Assembly: GCA_900553145.1 (NCBI GenBank)
Contig: USCL01000015.1
Span: 1 to 26,173, forward strand
Reading direction: 5' to 3'
DNA from: an uncultured Desulfovibrio sp.
GTDB taxonomy: Bacteria; Desulfobacterota; Desulfovibrionia; Desulfovibrionales; Desulfovibrionaceae
Length of the DNA: 26,173 nucleotides
Numbering within the stretch: the stretch's first letter is position 1; each line of letters starts with the position of its first letter. The notes below the pieces were generated by a model. That model was not told the DNA's origin. It worked only from the letters and a program-made list of their open reading frames with translations, and did not search any database. Shown piece after piece: positions 16,032-24,097 of this stretch. The position numbers and the translations under genes are program-made.

Positions 16032-16916
16032 TTACTTCTTTACTTTGGCGTCGATTTCGGCCTGAGCGGCCAAGATGTCCTTCGCGTTCAGATACACCGG
16101 GGTATCGACCATCTTGCCGAGGTAGGAAACGGCGGCCTTGCCCTTGGCGAGGCCTTCTTCCTCGAACACCTTCACGACGCCGTTGGCCCATTCCACGTCG
16201 GCGGGATCGGGAGCGTACAGGCGGTTGGAGGGTTCCACCTGGCTGGGATGGATGATCATGCGGCCTTCATAGCCCATCTGCTTGCCTTCCATCACGTTGC
16301 GCTCGAAGGCCGGGATGTCCTGATAGGCCACGAACGGGGCGTCGATGGCGACGATGCCGGCGGCGCGGGCGGCGATGGCCATCTTGGCGCGGCCCCACAT
16401 CTGCTCGACGGCTTCGGAGGTCAGCTTGACGCGCATGTCGCGGCAGTAGTCCACGGCGCCGAAGATGGCGTTCACGTTGCGGGAGCTGGCCATGCAGCAT
16501 TCATAGGCGTTCATGATGCCCTTGGCGGTTTCGAGCAGCATGGAGATCTTCACGGTCCCGACCGGGATGCCGCGGCGGCGTTCCAGTTCTTCGAGCTTCC
16601 AGTCAAGGCGCTTGACGTCATCGGGATGACCGGTCTTGGCGAGGGTCACGCCGTCGAGGCCTTCCCACACGACCGCTTCGAGGTCGTCGTTGGTCATTTC
16701 GGTTTCCCAGTTGTTGATGCGGACGTACACCTGTGCGCCGCCGGAACCGGCGTATTTGAGCTTTTCGGCGACGAGCTTGCGGGCCACTTCCTTTTCGGAC
16801 GGGGGCACGGAATCTTCGAGGTCGAGGGTAATGATGTCGGCGGGGATGCTGGGGGGTTTTTCAACCATCTTGGGGTTATTGCCGGGAACATACATGATAG
16901 AACGCATAACGGCCAT
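16032..16916 (-). CDS. HpcH/HpaI-CitE family lyase, probable malyl-CoA lyase
   Basis: The product is 294 residues. The CitE-like TIM-barrel family cleaves or forms 3-hydroxyacyl-CoA thioesters with glyoxylate, oxaloacetate or pyruvate as partner. Visible elements are RSIMYVPGNN at the start, LDLEDSVPPSEK (31-42), Arg66 (YVRIN), metal ligands Glu129 (LLETAKG) and Asp156 (GAVDYCRDM), and GRMIIHPSQVE near residue 242. No citrate lyase alpha or gamma partner is present, so citrate lyase is unlikely. Neighbouring CoA ligase, malic enzyme and GlcDF point to (S)-malyl-CoA from acetyl-CoA and glyoxylate, or the reverse. Methylmalyl-CoA or citramalyl-CoA activity is not excluded. AAAGGAG precedes the ATG; the gene lies 54 bases after the SucD-like gene. 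Confidence 0.85.
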   Translation of the reverse strand: MAVMRSIMYVPGNNPKMVEKPPSIPADIITLDLEDSVPPSEKEVARKLVAEKLKYAGSGGAQVYVRINNWETEMTNDDLEAVVWEGLDGVTLAKTGHPDDVKRLDWKLEELERRRGIPVGTVKISMLLETAKGIMNAYECCMASSRNVNAIFGAVDYCRDMRVKLTSEAVEQMWGRAKMAIAARAAGIVAIDAPFVAYQDIPAFERNVMEGKQMGYEGRMIIHPSQVEPSNRLYAPDPADVEWANGVVKVFEEEGLAKGKAAVSYLGKMVDTPVYLNAKDILAAQAEIDAKVKK

Positions 16917-16970
16917 GGGGATTCTCCTTTGAGGAAAAAAGTTGGTTGAAAGATACCAATCGGACCGAAG

Positions 16971-17867
16971 CTATTTCTTCAATTTCTCGTGCAGGATCAC
17001 CGGGATATCGGTAGGCGTCATGGCGACGTACCCCCCGGCCTTCGTGATCGCGTCCATTTTGCTCTTGGCCGAGCCGCGACCACGCTCCACGATATTGGAT
17101 GCATGGGAGAAGCGCTGGCCTTCGGGGGCCCATGCGCCGGAAACGTACACCACGAAAGGCTTGGTGAACTTCCCGGAGGCGATGACCTCGGCGCACTCCT
17201 CTTCCTGCGAACCACCTATTTCGGCATAGACCGCCACGCCTTCGGTTTCGGGGTCCTCTTCGAACAGCGGCAGCAGATCCGCCATCGAAGTCCCGAGAAC
17301 CGGCTCCGTGCCGGTATGGATGACCGTGCTCACGCCGAAGCCGCCTTCGCGAAGCACCCACGGGATGGTCCCCGACTGGCCGCCGCTGCGCGAGAACACG
17401 CCGATGGACCCCCTCTTGAAGAAGGTATTGGCCCATTCCACATTGCCGCCGAGCCAGCCGACCACGGCTTCCCCCGGCGTGATGATCCCGATGGAGCCGG
17501 GCCCGAGCAGGCGGGTCCCCTTGGCCTTGCAGTAGGCGATCATCTCCATGATGTCGTGGATGGGGGTGCCCTCCACGCAGGGGATCACGTTCTTGACGCC
17601 CGCGTCCGCCGCTTCCATGACCGCCGTCTTGAGCACGTGGCCGGGCACGAAGATGACGCTGAAGTCGATCTCGCCGTGTTCGCGGACGATTTCCTTCACC
17701 GTGTTGTAGACCGGGACGCCGTGAACGTCGGACCCTTTTTTGCCGGGGCTCGTGCCGCCGACGACGCGGGTCCCGTAACTTTTCATGTATTTTGTGCGCA
17801 CGGAACCTTCACGGCCCGTGATGCCCTGAACGACCACTTTCGTATTCTTGTTGATCAGTATGCCCAT
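16971..17867 (-). CDS. SucD-like CoA ligase alpha subunit (probable malate-CoA ligase alpha), divergent
   Basis: The product is 298 residues, the size of SucD/MtkB. The CoA-binding Rossmann part has GITGREGS (15-22) and VVGGTSPGKKG. The ligase part has AEIGGSQEEE (Glu216 equivalent to the residue that contacts phosphohistidine) and His255 as the likely phosphorylated histidine. The context of that histidine is SHASN instead of the usual GHAGA. The usual GPNC segment is GPGS (122-125), and the RSGTLTYE-type segment is RSGGQSGT. This is therefore a distant branch whose acid substrate may not be succinate. With the lyase downstream, malate/malyl-CoA is the best guess; sulfoacetate-type ligases known from related gut bacteria are an alternative. 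AAAGGA precedes the ATG. Confidence 0.85.
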   Translation of the reverse strand: MGILINKNTKVVVQGITGREGSVRTKYMKSYGTRVVGGTSPGKKGSDVHGVPVYNTVKEIVREHGEIDFSVIFVPGHVLKTAVMEAADAGVKNVIPCVEGTPIHDIMEMIAYCKAKGTRLLGPGSIGIITPGEAVVGWLGGNVEWANTFFKRGSIGVFSRSGGQSGTIPWVLREGGFGVSTVIHTGTEPVLGTSMADLLPLFEEDPETEGVAVYAEIGGSQEEECAEVIASGKFTKPFVVYVSGAWAPEGQRFSHASNIVERGRGSAKSKMDAITKAGGYVAMTPTDIPVILHEKLKK

Positions 17868-17915
17868 ACCCCAATCCTTTTTGTCAAAGATGGTTGCCCG
17901 GCCTGACGCGGGGCA

Positions 17916-18203
17916 TCAGGCCAATCCGCGCTTGGCCAGATATTCCGGCAGCCCGGCGACAGGGACATCGATGGTGATGGCCTTGTTGCCGTGGAAGGTA
18001 CAGGCGAATTCGCAGGCAAGGCATTCCGTACCGAGACGGAGCACTTCTTCCGCCGTCAGATGCTCGATCGAGGGCACGCCGTCCTTCAGTTCGAGGATGC
18101 CCCGCGCGTACTTCTTGCAGGCGGCGACGCACGCCTTGGTCTCGCAGGAGAGGCATTTGCTGACATCAATCGTGACAGTCGAGGACTTTTCTTTGATTTC
18201 CAA
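17916..18203 (-). CDS. ferredoxin-like [4Fe-4S] protein between the CoA ligase subunits
   Basis: The product is a small cytoplasmic protein of 95 residues. The first cluster motif is Cys17-x2-Cys20-x4-Cys25-x3-Cys29, a normal [4Fe-4S] site. A second group, Cys61-x2-Cys64-x3-Cys68, has only three cysteines, so it may hold an incomplete or unusual cluster or use His71 as a ligand (inference). The start is probably TTG at 18203, only 4 bases after the SucC-like stop, with a GGGTAGG ribosome site that includes that stop codon; no ATG fits. It therefore looks translationally coupled to the beta subunit. A ferredoxin gene splitting a SucCD-like pair is unusual. It could shuttle electrons from pyruvate:ferredoxin oxidoreductase, or be a structural partner of the ligase. 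Function unproven. Confidence 0.75.
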   Translation of the reverse strand: MEIKEKSSTVTIDVSKCLSCETKACVAACKKYARGILELKDGVPSIEHLTAEEVLRLGTECLACEFACTFHGNKAITIDVPVAGLPEYLAKRGLA

Positions 18204-18207
18204 GAAC

Positions 18208-19485
18208 CTACCCTGCCTTCTGAGACTTCTTCTCAGCGCTGTATTCTTTACACAGAGCAAGCAGCCGTTCGCCGATGAACTTGGTGTCCGTGACGTGTTC
18301 GCGCCCGTAGATCTCGATGCGCCTGCCGATGCCGTCCGGGGTCATCATGTCGGCCAGCCCGGTGCGCAGGATCTCAAGGGATTCGTCTTCACGGTTGCCG
18401 CACAGCAGCAGCACGCAGGGGAAGCCGGGTTTCTTGGGCAGCATCTCGCGCAGCACCTTGACCAGCGCGTGGGCGTGGTGCCACTGCTCCTGATTGGCCA
18501 TCATGAAGCCGCCGAGCAAGTACCCTTCGATGTTGGGCTGGGAGAGGGTCGCCTTGGCGACGCGGTAGATCTTGGCAGCGACGGGGTTGCCGCTGGTGTC
18601 GGCGTAGTTGGCGGCCTTGAGGCCCACGGCGTTCAGGGCGTCGAGGCCCATCATGGCGGAACCGCCGCCGATGGGGTGATAGCCCACGTAGCCGGGGCTT
18701 ACCTCGTCATAGCCCATGTTCATGAGGAAGCCGGTGCCGCGGGCGTCGGTTTCTTCGATGCCCCAGCCGATGACGTCCAGATCCGTGGGCTGTCCGGGCA
18801 GGTCGCGGGCGATCTTGATCCCGAATTCGGGATGGCGGAACACGGCGCTGTTGTCGATCTCCATCTTGCAGTCGGCGCAATAGAGATTGCCGTCCCCGGT
18901 CATCACGAAGGGATTGATCTCAAGCGTCTGGCAGTCGTACTTCTTGTACAGCCGGGACAATTTGGTGAGGAAAGAGGCAAATTTGGAGAGGTCCGCCGGA
19001 GCGATCCCGGCTTGGGTACAGACATCGATGGCGTCGTAGGGCTGGAGGCCGTACTGGGGATCGATGTTCAGCCTGAACAACAGGCTTTCGTCCACGCTTT
19101 CGATGTCCATGCCGCCTTCCGCGCTGAACATCAGCATGGGGCAGCGGGCTTCGCGGGCGTTGTTGATGACGAACGAGCAGTAATACTCTTTTTTGATGTC
19201 CAGCTTTTCTTCGATGAGGACTTTCTCGACCGGAAGGCCCTTCACGGTCTTGGAGAGGATTTCTTTGGCGAGGGCGCGCGCTTCTTCAGGCGTATCGGCA
19301 AGCTTGACAATCCCGGCCTTGCCGCGCCCGCCGGCCTGCACCTGCCCTTTGACGGCTACGGGGCCGCCGATCCAGCGGGCGGCTTCCTCCGCTTCTTCAA
19401 GGGAAGATGCCACTCGCCCTTTGGGGACGGGCATCCCGCCTTTCGCGAGCCATTCCTTACCCTGATATTCCAGAAATTTGGCCAT
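18208..19485 (-). CDS. SucC-like ATP-grasp CoA ligase beta subunit (probable malate-CoA ligase beta)
   Basis: The product is 425 residues, longer than SucC (about 388). The ATP-grasp domain begins FLEYQGKEWL and has KGQVQAGGRGKAG (46-58), IEEKLDIKKEYY (91-102), FSAEGGMDIESV (120-131) and the Mg2+ ligands in LEINP (Glu189/Asn191) and ADCK (Asp205), all as in SucC. The C-terminal ligase domain keeps a glycine-rich GGGSAMMGLDALN segment, but the surrounding substrate region differs from SucC and carries extra residues (about 225-265, GWGIEETDARGTG). It forms the beta half of an ADP/ATP-linked acid-CoA ligase with the SucD-like protein. As first gene of the operon it has a GAAGGGG ribosome site and lies about 150 bases downstream of a strong promoter. 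Malate is inferred as substrate from context only. Confidence 0.86.
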   Translation of the reverse strand: MAKFLEYQGKEWLAKGGMPVPKGRVASSLEEAEEAARWIGGPVAVKGQVQAGGRGKAGIVKLADTPEEARALAKEILSKTVKGLPVEKVLIEEKLDIKKEYYCSFVINNAREARCPMLMFSAEGGMDIESVDESLLFRLNIDPQYGLQPYDAIDVCTQAGIAPADLSKFASFLTKLSRLYKKYDCQTLEINPFVMTGDGNLYCADCKMEIDNSAVFRHPEFGIKIARDLPGQPTDLDVIGWGIEETDARGTGFLMNMGYDEVSPGYVGYHPIGGGSAMMGLDALNAVGLKAANYADTSGNPVAAKIYRVAKATLSQPNIEGYLLGGFMMANQEQWHHAHALVKVLREMLPKKPGFPCVLLLCGNREDESLEILRTGLADMMTPDGIGRRIEIYGREHVTDTKFIGERLLALCKEYSAEKKSQKAG

Positions 19486-19589
19486 GTGATGCCCCTTCTT
19501 CAGGAATTCATGTTCTCAATGCCACCATCAACTCAACATTCCTTTGTTCATCAAACCAGCAAATCAGTGCTTAAAGGCAGCCCACCGTG

Positions 19590-19627
19590 ACGCAATGAAG
19601 GAAACATCGGCCTTTCCGGCCTTGCGT
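19590..19627 (-). promoter_or_regulatory. structured 5' leader element of the malyl-CoA/glycolate operon
   Basis: ACGCAA (19590-19595) pairs with TTGCGT (19622-19627), and inside it GGCC (19609-19612) can pair with GGCC (19618-19621) around a 5-base loop. The element lies in the predicted leader of about 150 bases, shortly after the transcription start. It does not match a riboswitch I know; the glycine riboswitch was considered and not found. Confidence 0.35.
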
Positions 19628-19643
19628 TTTCCTCGTGAGCTTA

Positions 19644-19672
19644 TTTTTAGTTTTATCTAAAAAGAAAGTCAA
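19644..19672 (-). promoter_or_regulatory. sigma70-type promoter of the malyl-CoA/glycolate operon
   Basis: On the - strand TTGACT (19672-19667) and TAAAAA (19649-19644) are 17 bases apart, inside an AT-rich island. The predicted start near 19637 gives a leader of about 150 bases before the SucC-like ATG. Confidence 0.6.
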
Positions 19673-20080
19673 ATAGATCTTTTTTATTTTTTCAGTAAGA
19701 AAAATACGATTTTTCTTTTCAAAACAAAAGCTATTCGCTGAAACAGCCGCTTGTGGAATTGTCTTTTTCCGCCTTGTGACATTTAGTACATTAATAATAA
19801 ACGGCTCTCGTAAAAAGAGATATGGATAAAAAGCATTTTTACGCAAATAACGATAAGTGTACGAAACTTTTCCGAGCATTATCTATATATTTTATGCGAT
19901 CTTTTTCCAAATAAATATAAAAAAATATGCAAAAATTTTTCTAATGATAGAAATTATTTCTTTTCTTCATAAGCAATATTCCATTTTGGAATAAGAAAAG
20001 TTTATTCAAAAATGCATTTCCCATTAAGAAACATTAAAGCGTCCCTTGCCCGAACAATCAAGGCGGAATGCGGGTTCCGG
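19673..20080. promoter_or_regulatory. AT-rich divergent regulatory island with palindromes
   Basis: Between the operon (-) and trpS (+) base composition drops sharply to mostly A and T, unlike the GC-rich surroundings. It contains three perfect inverted repeats: AAGAAAAAT/ATTTTTCTT at 19697-19717, AGAAATTATTTCT at 19949-19961 and ATTCCATTTTGGAAT at 19978-19992. The last has 6-base half-sites with a 3-base spacer, typical of a dimeric regulator site. The island probably holds the trpS promoter too, but I could not single one out. A 102-codon open frame here is rejected as chance. Confidence 0.5.
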
Positions 20081-20130
20081 GGCGGCTGGGCACACCGGGA
20101 GGCCCCCAAAAGGGGCGAGGCGAGGCCGCC
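20081..20130 (+). promoter_or_regulatory. GC-rich structured segment in the trpS leader
   Basis: GGCGGC (20081-20086) can pair with GCCGCC (20125-20130), enclosing a hairpin GCCCC-CAAAA-GGGGC at 20102-20116. It lies about 190 bases upstream of the trpS start. There is no T run, so it is not a simple terminator. Whether it is transcribed is unknown, and I see no T-box features. Confidence 0.3.
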
Positions 20131-20316
20131 ACGGCGCCTCCGCCATCCTTCCCCATCCCTGAGCGGCACCGGGCGTTTGAACTTCATCGCCCTATCATGT
20201 ATGAACAGAAACCGTTACGAAGCCGATCGCGGGCAAGGGGCGCCGCCCCACGGCGCCAGCCGCGCGTTCCGCAAGCGTCAACCGAAAAAACGAAACAGGC
20301 GAGAAGGAAAGCTGTA

Positions 20317-21402
<1,086 letters not shown>

Positions 21403-21421
21403 TTGCACGGCCCAAGGGCCA

Positions 21422-21460
21422 ATCGGGGCCGCCCCCATAAAAGGGGCGGCCCCGATGTTT
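21422..21460 (+). terminator. intrinsic terminator after trpS
   Basis: A perfect 14-bp stem pairs 21422-21435 (ATCGGGGCCGCCCC) with 21443-21456 around a 7-base loop, 20 bases past the trpS stop. Only TTT follows, after one G, so termination may be less complete than the stem suggests. Confidence 0.75.
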
Positions 21461-21734
21461 GCAATCGTCCCGCCGCCGTCGCCCGCGCCCAAACGGCCTA
21501 TCCGCCTCCATCCCCCCTCACAGGACGCTTTCCTCAACAGGAAACGCCGTACCGTTTACCGCTGCTGCGGGCGTATATTAGGATTGCGGCAAGGGAAAGA
21601 ACCGTCGCGGCCCCAAAGGAAACCTCGTTCCCGGATCGCCCCCCTGCCCTCGCCTAAACAAAAAGGCCCCTTTGCGCTCCCCCCATCAGACGGGGAAGGC
21701 ATCGGGACCGTTTTTTCCATTGGCGGCACGGCGT
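21461..21734. other. intergenic region between convergent trpS and metallo-hydrolase genes
   Basis: No gene is supported. On the - strand, the complement of 21660-21675 gives an AAAGG/CCTTT pairing followed by a T-rich run. That could be a weak terminator for the metallo-hydrolase gene, but the loop is too short to be convincing. Confidence 0.35.
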
Positions 21735-22862
21735 TCAGCCTATCGTTTCCCACCAGCGGGAAAAGGGGGGCTGTTCCCCATCCGAGTCCAGAGGCAGCCG
21801 GATCGGCCCCCCGATCAAGGGCAGGAGCAGCCTGTAGGGCTTGTCCCGGCTTGCCGCCACAATCCGTTTGAACGGGTCATCCCACGTATGGTAGGCGATG
21901 GCGAACTTCCCCACATGCGCCGGGAGCAACGCGCGGGCGCGCAGGTCTTCCGCGGCTTGCGCCGTATCTTCCGGCATCATATGGACATACCGCCAATTAT
22001 TATCGTACTGCCCGCAGTCAAGGATGGCGAGATCAAACCCGCCGAAGCGCGCCCCTATTTCCGCAAAATGCTTGCCGTACCCGCTGTCGCCGCTGAAAAA
22101 GATCCGGCGTTCCGGCGTGATCAGGGCAAACCCGGCCCATAGGGTTTTATTCCGGGTGAGCGAGCGGCCTGAAAAATGCCGGGCCGGCAGCACATGGATG
22201 GAAAAACCTCCCTCTTGTTCCAAAGCCGAAAACCAGTCCCCCTCATAAATCTTCTCTTTGCCGTATCCCCACGCTTCCAAATGGGCCCCGACGCCAAGGG
22301 GGCAGACAACCTGCCCCACTTTGGGCAAAAGCGCCGTCACCGTAGGATAATCCAGATGATCCCAATGATCATGGGAAAGGATCAGGTAATCGATGTCCGG
22401 CATTTCCTCGGCGGTATAGAGGTTCGTGCCGTCGAAAGCCCTGTTGGCGAAAAAGACCGGCGAGGCATAGGCACTGAACACGGGATCTATCAAAAGGCGC
22501 CTGCCCCCGAGCTGCACGAAATAGGAGGAGTGGCCGAGCCAGACGACGACATCCGTGTCCCTGTCCAGCGTCCGCAGGTCGGTTTTCGCCGAAGGTACGG
22601 GGCGCCCCGGCCTCTGCCCTTCCGCCGACGAAAAAACATATTTCACCAGCGCGCCCACAATGCCGCCGTTTCCTTTCACGGGCGGCAAGGGTTCCGCATT
22701 GCGAAAGGCACCGTCGACATAGTGCGGCGACTGCAAGATCCTGTTGAGGCGGGCGGCTTCGGGCAATTTTCCGAATCTGGTTTGCAACATAAGGGCATAA
22801 CCTCCCCCTATGAGGAAGCAAAGAACAAGAATCAAACAAGAGACGATAAACAGTCTTCTCAC
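21735..22862 (-). CDS. MBL-fold metallo-hydrolase, RomA/NAPE-PLD-like, membrane-anchored
   Basis: The product is 375 residues. An N-terminal hydrophobic segment (residues 4-24 after MRRL) is a membrane anchor or signal, so the enzyme likely faces the periplasm. The metal site is HDHWDH (164-169), with further ligands His229, Asp259 (FSGDSGYG) and His316 (LLPAHVGKF). WLGHSSYFVQLGGRRLLIDPVFS is the family-typical opening of the beta-lactamase fold. This matches RomA-type and N-acyl-phosphatidylethanolamine phospholipase D-like proteins, which suggests a phosphodiester or lipid substrate, not a beta-lactam. The start is GTG at 22862 with GGGG just upstream; the next ATG would remove the hydrophobic segment. 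It lies downstream of the DUF362 gene on the same strand, separated by a strong inverted repeat. Confidence 0.88.
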   Translation of the reverse strand: MRRLFIVSCLILVLCFLIGGGYALMLQTRFGKLPEAARLNRILQSPHYVDGAFRNAEPLPPVKGNGGIVGALVKYVFSSAEGQRPGRPVPSAKTDLRTLDRDTDVVVWLGHSSYFVQLGGRRLLIDPVFSAYASPVFFANRAFDGTNLYTAEEMPDIDYLILSHDHWDHLDYPTVTALLPKVGQVVCPLGVGAHLEAWGYGKEKIYEGDWFSALEQEGGFSIHVLPARHFSGRSLTRNKTLWAGFALITPERRIFFSGDSGYGKHFAEIGARFGGFDLAILDCGQYDNNWRYVHMMPEDTAQAAEDLRARALLPAHVGKFAIAYHTWDDPFKRIVAASRDKPYRLLLPLIGGPIRLPLDSDGEQPPFSRWWETIG

Positions 22863-22934
22863 GATGCCCCCATGCGGATCGCAACGCTTTGTTCACAGAT
22901 CATTCCAGTCTATTCCAGCGCCCTCCGTCCATCT

Positions 22935-23012
22935 CCGGATAGGGGCTTCCACAGCAAGCCGATCGGCGTCTTGCCACCCGGAACGCCGATCGGTTTCTTG
23001 CCCTGTATCCGG
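22935..23012. repeat. nested inverted repeat (possible terminator or attenuator)
   Basis: The inner stem AAGCCGATCGGCGT (22956-22969) pairs with 22983-22996, 14 bp with one G-T wobble. The outer arms CCGGATA (22935-22941) and TATCCGG (23006-23012) pair as well. It lies between the DUF362 stop and the metallo-hydrolase start, both on the - strand. T runs are short on both strands, so termination is uncertain. Confidence 0.55.
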
Positions 23013-23029
23013 GGATCTCATGGGGAGGT

Positions 23030-24001
23030 TCACACGGCGATCAACTCATAGCGATCGGTCCCCATACCTTGAAGCTTCATATACTCAAGCTGCCGCAGGC
23101 CACTGCGGGACTCTATGCGTTCCACAAGATCGTGCCTCTGCGCTTCGGGCAGCGCATAGACCATATCCACCGAAGCCTGATCAACGGCAAGGATATCGGT
23201 TGAGGCGACGATGCCCAAATCCGGCGTGGCAGGCGCCGCCGCGCCGAGCCCGGCGCAATCGCAGTCCACGGACATATTCCGGAGCACGTTGATATAGGTA
23301 ATATGCCGCCCAAAATGATTGGTGATGGCTTTGCCGCCCTCCACCATCCGTTCCATGAACAACGGGCCCCCCGGCCAGTTCCCGTCGCTGGAAGGCTGAT
23401 GGATCTGCCGCTTGCCCACTTTCCCCGAAGCGCAGCCGATGGAAATATTCTTGAGCGAGCCGCCGAAACCGCCCATGGTATGCCCTTTGAAATGGGTCAG
23501 GACCAGCATGGAATCGTAGTTCAGGATATGTTTGCCCACGGACACCTCCGTGAGCCACTTGCCGCCGGGAATGGGGAGGCTCACGTCGCCGTCCTCATCC
23601 ATGATGTCGACGGGGCAGAAGGTCCAGCCGTTCGTTTTCAATGTCTCACGATGCCCTTCCGTGGTCTGCCTCGGGCTGGGGTACAGGACATTGCATTCCA
23701 CAATGCTGCTGTCCGGCACGCCCGCCTGAAACCCCTTGACCATTTCGCGGGGCAAGATGTTCGGGCCGTTCGGTTCGCCCGTATGCAGCTTGATGGCGAT
23801 CCTGCCGGTCATGTCCCGATTGACGCGGGCATACACCCTCATCAGGCCTTCCAAGCTGATATCCTTCGTAAAAAAGACCTTGGCCTTTTCCTGCTGCGCG
23901 GCCATAACGGAAGCGGCCTTGGGAAAACCGCCCAAAGCGAGAGCCCCTACAGTGAGCGCCCCGCCCTTCAGGAAATTCCGGCGGGAAACATATTCGGCCA
24001 T
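23030..24001 (-). CDS. DUF362 domain protein with Tat signal
   Basis: The product is 323 residues. The twin-arginine signal SRRNFLKGGA (6-15) and hydrophobic stretch to about residue 34 (SVMAA) indicate export of a folded, probably cofactor-containing protein. The body matches DUF362, whose members often carry or insert iron-sulfur clusters: VAIKLHTGEPNGPN-type start, HFKGHTMGGFGGSLKNISIG in the middle, and a later DCDCAG. No separate ferredoxin domain is present; scattered cysteines (GCASG, CDC) might ligate metal. The ATG at 24001 has AAGGAG 8 bases upstream and places the Tat motif at the start. It follows the cytoplasmic cupin by 96 bases, so they may be co-transcribed. Function of the family in this context is unknown. 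Confidence 0.88.
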   Translation of the reverse strand: MAEYVSRRNFLKGGALTVGALALGGFPKAASVMAAQQEKAKVFFTKDISLEGLMRVYARVNRDMTGRIAIKLHTGEPNGPNILPREMVKGFQAGVPDSSIVECNVLYPSPRQTTEGHRETLKTNGWTFCPVDIMDEDGDVSLPIPGGKWLTEVSVGKHILNYDSMLVLTHFKGHTMGGFGGSLKNISIGCASGKVGKRQIHQPSSDGNWPGGPLFMERMVEGGKAITNHFGRHITYINVLRNMSVDCDCAGLGAAAPATPDLGIVASTDILAVDQASVDMVYALPEAQRHDLVERIESRSGLRQLEYMKLQGMGTDRYELIAV

Positions 24002-24097
24002 ATTTCGAACTCCTTGATTGTCTTTCCGCAACGACGCTTGCGGCCCTTTTCCGTCGCGCTTCATTTTCGCAATGCGCCGTAGCATGCGGAACCGCAT

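Noticed and set aside
16032..16916. Citrate lyase beta subunit (CitE)
   Set aside because: No citF, citD or citX-like genes are present, and the context fits glyoxylate chemistry better.
18208..19485. Housekeeping succinyl-CoA synthetase beta subunit of the TCA cycle
   Set aside because: The gene is longer than SucC, its alpha partner is divergent and separated by a ferredoxin-like gene, and the neighbours are malyl-CoA and glycolate genes instead of TCA genes.
19486..19640. Glycine riboswitch in the operon leader, considered because of the glyoxylate link
   Set aside because: The conserved tandem glycine aptamer cores are not seen; only a simple nested hairpin is present.
19571..19879. Open frame of 102 codons on the - strand in the AT-rich island
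   Set aside because: Its lysine- and phenylalanine-rich translation reflects AT composition, it overlaps the predicted operon promoter and leader, and no family is recognisable.
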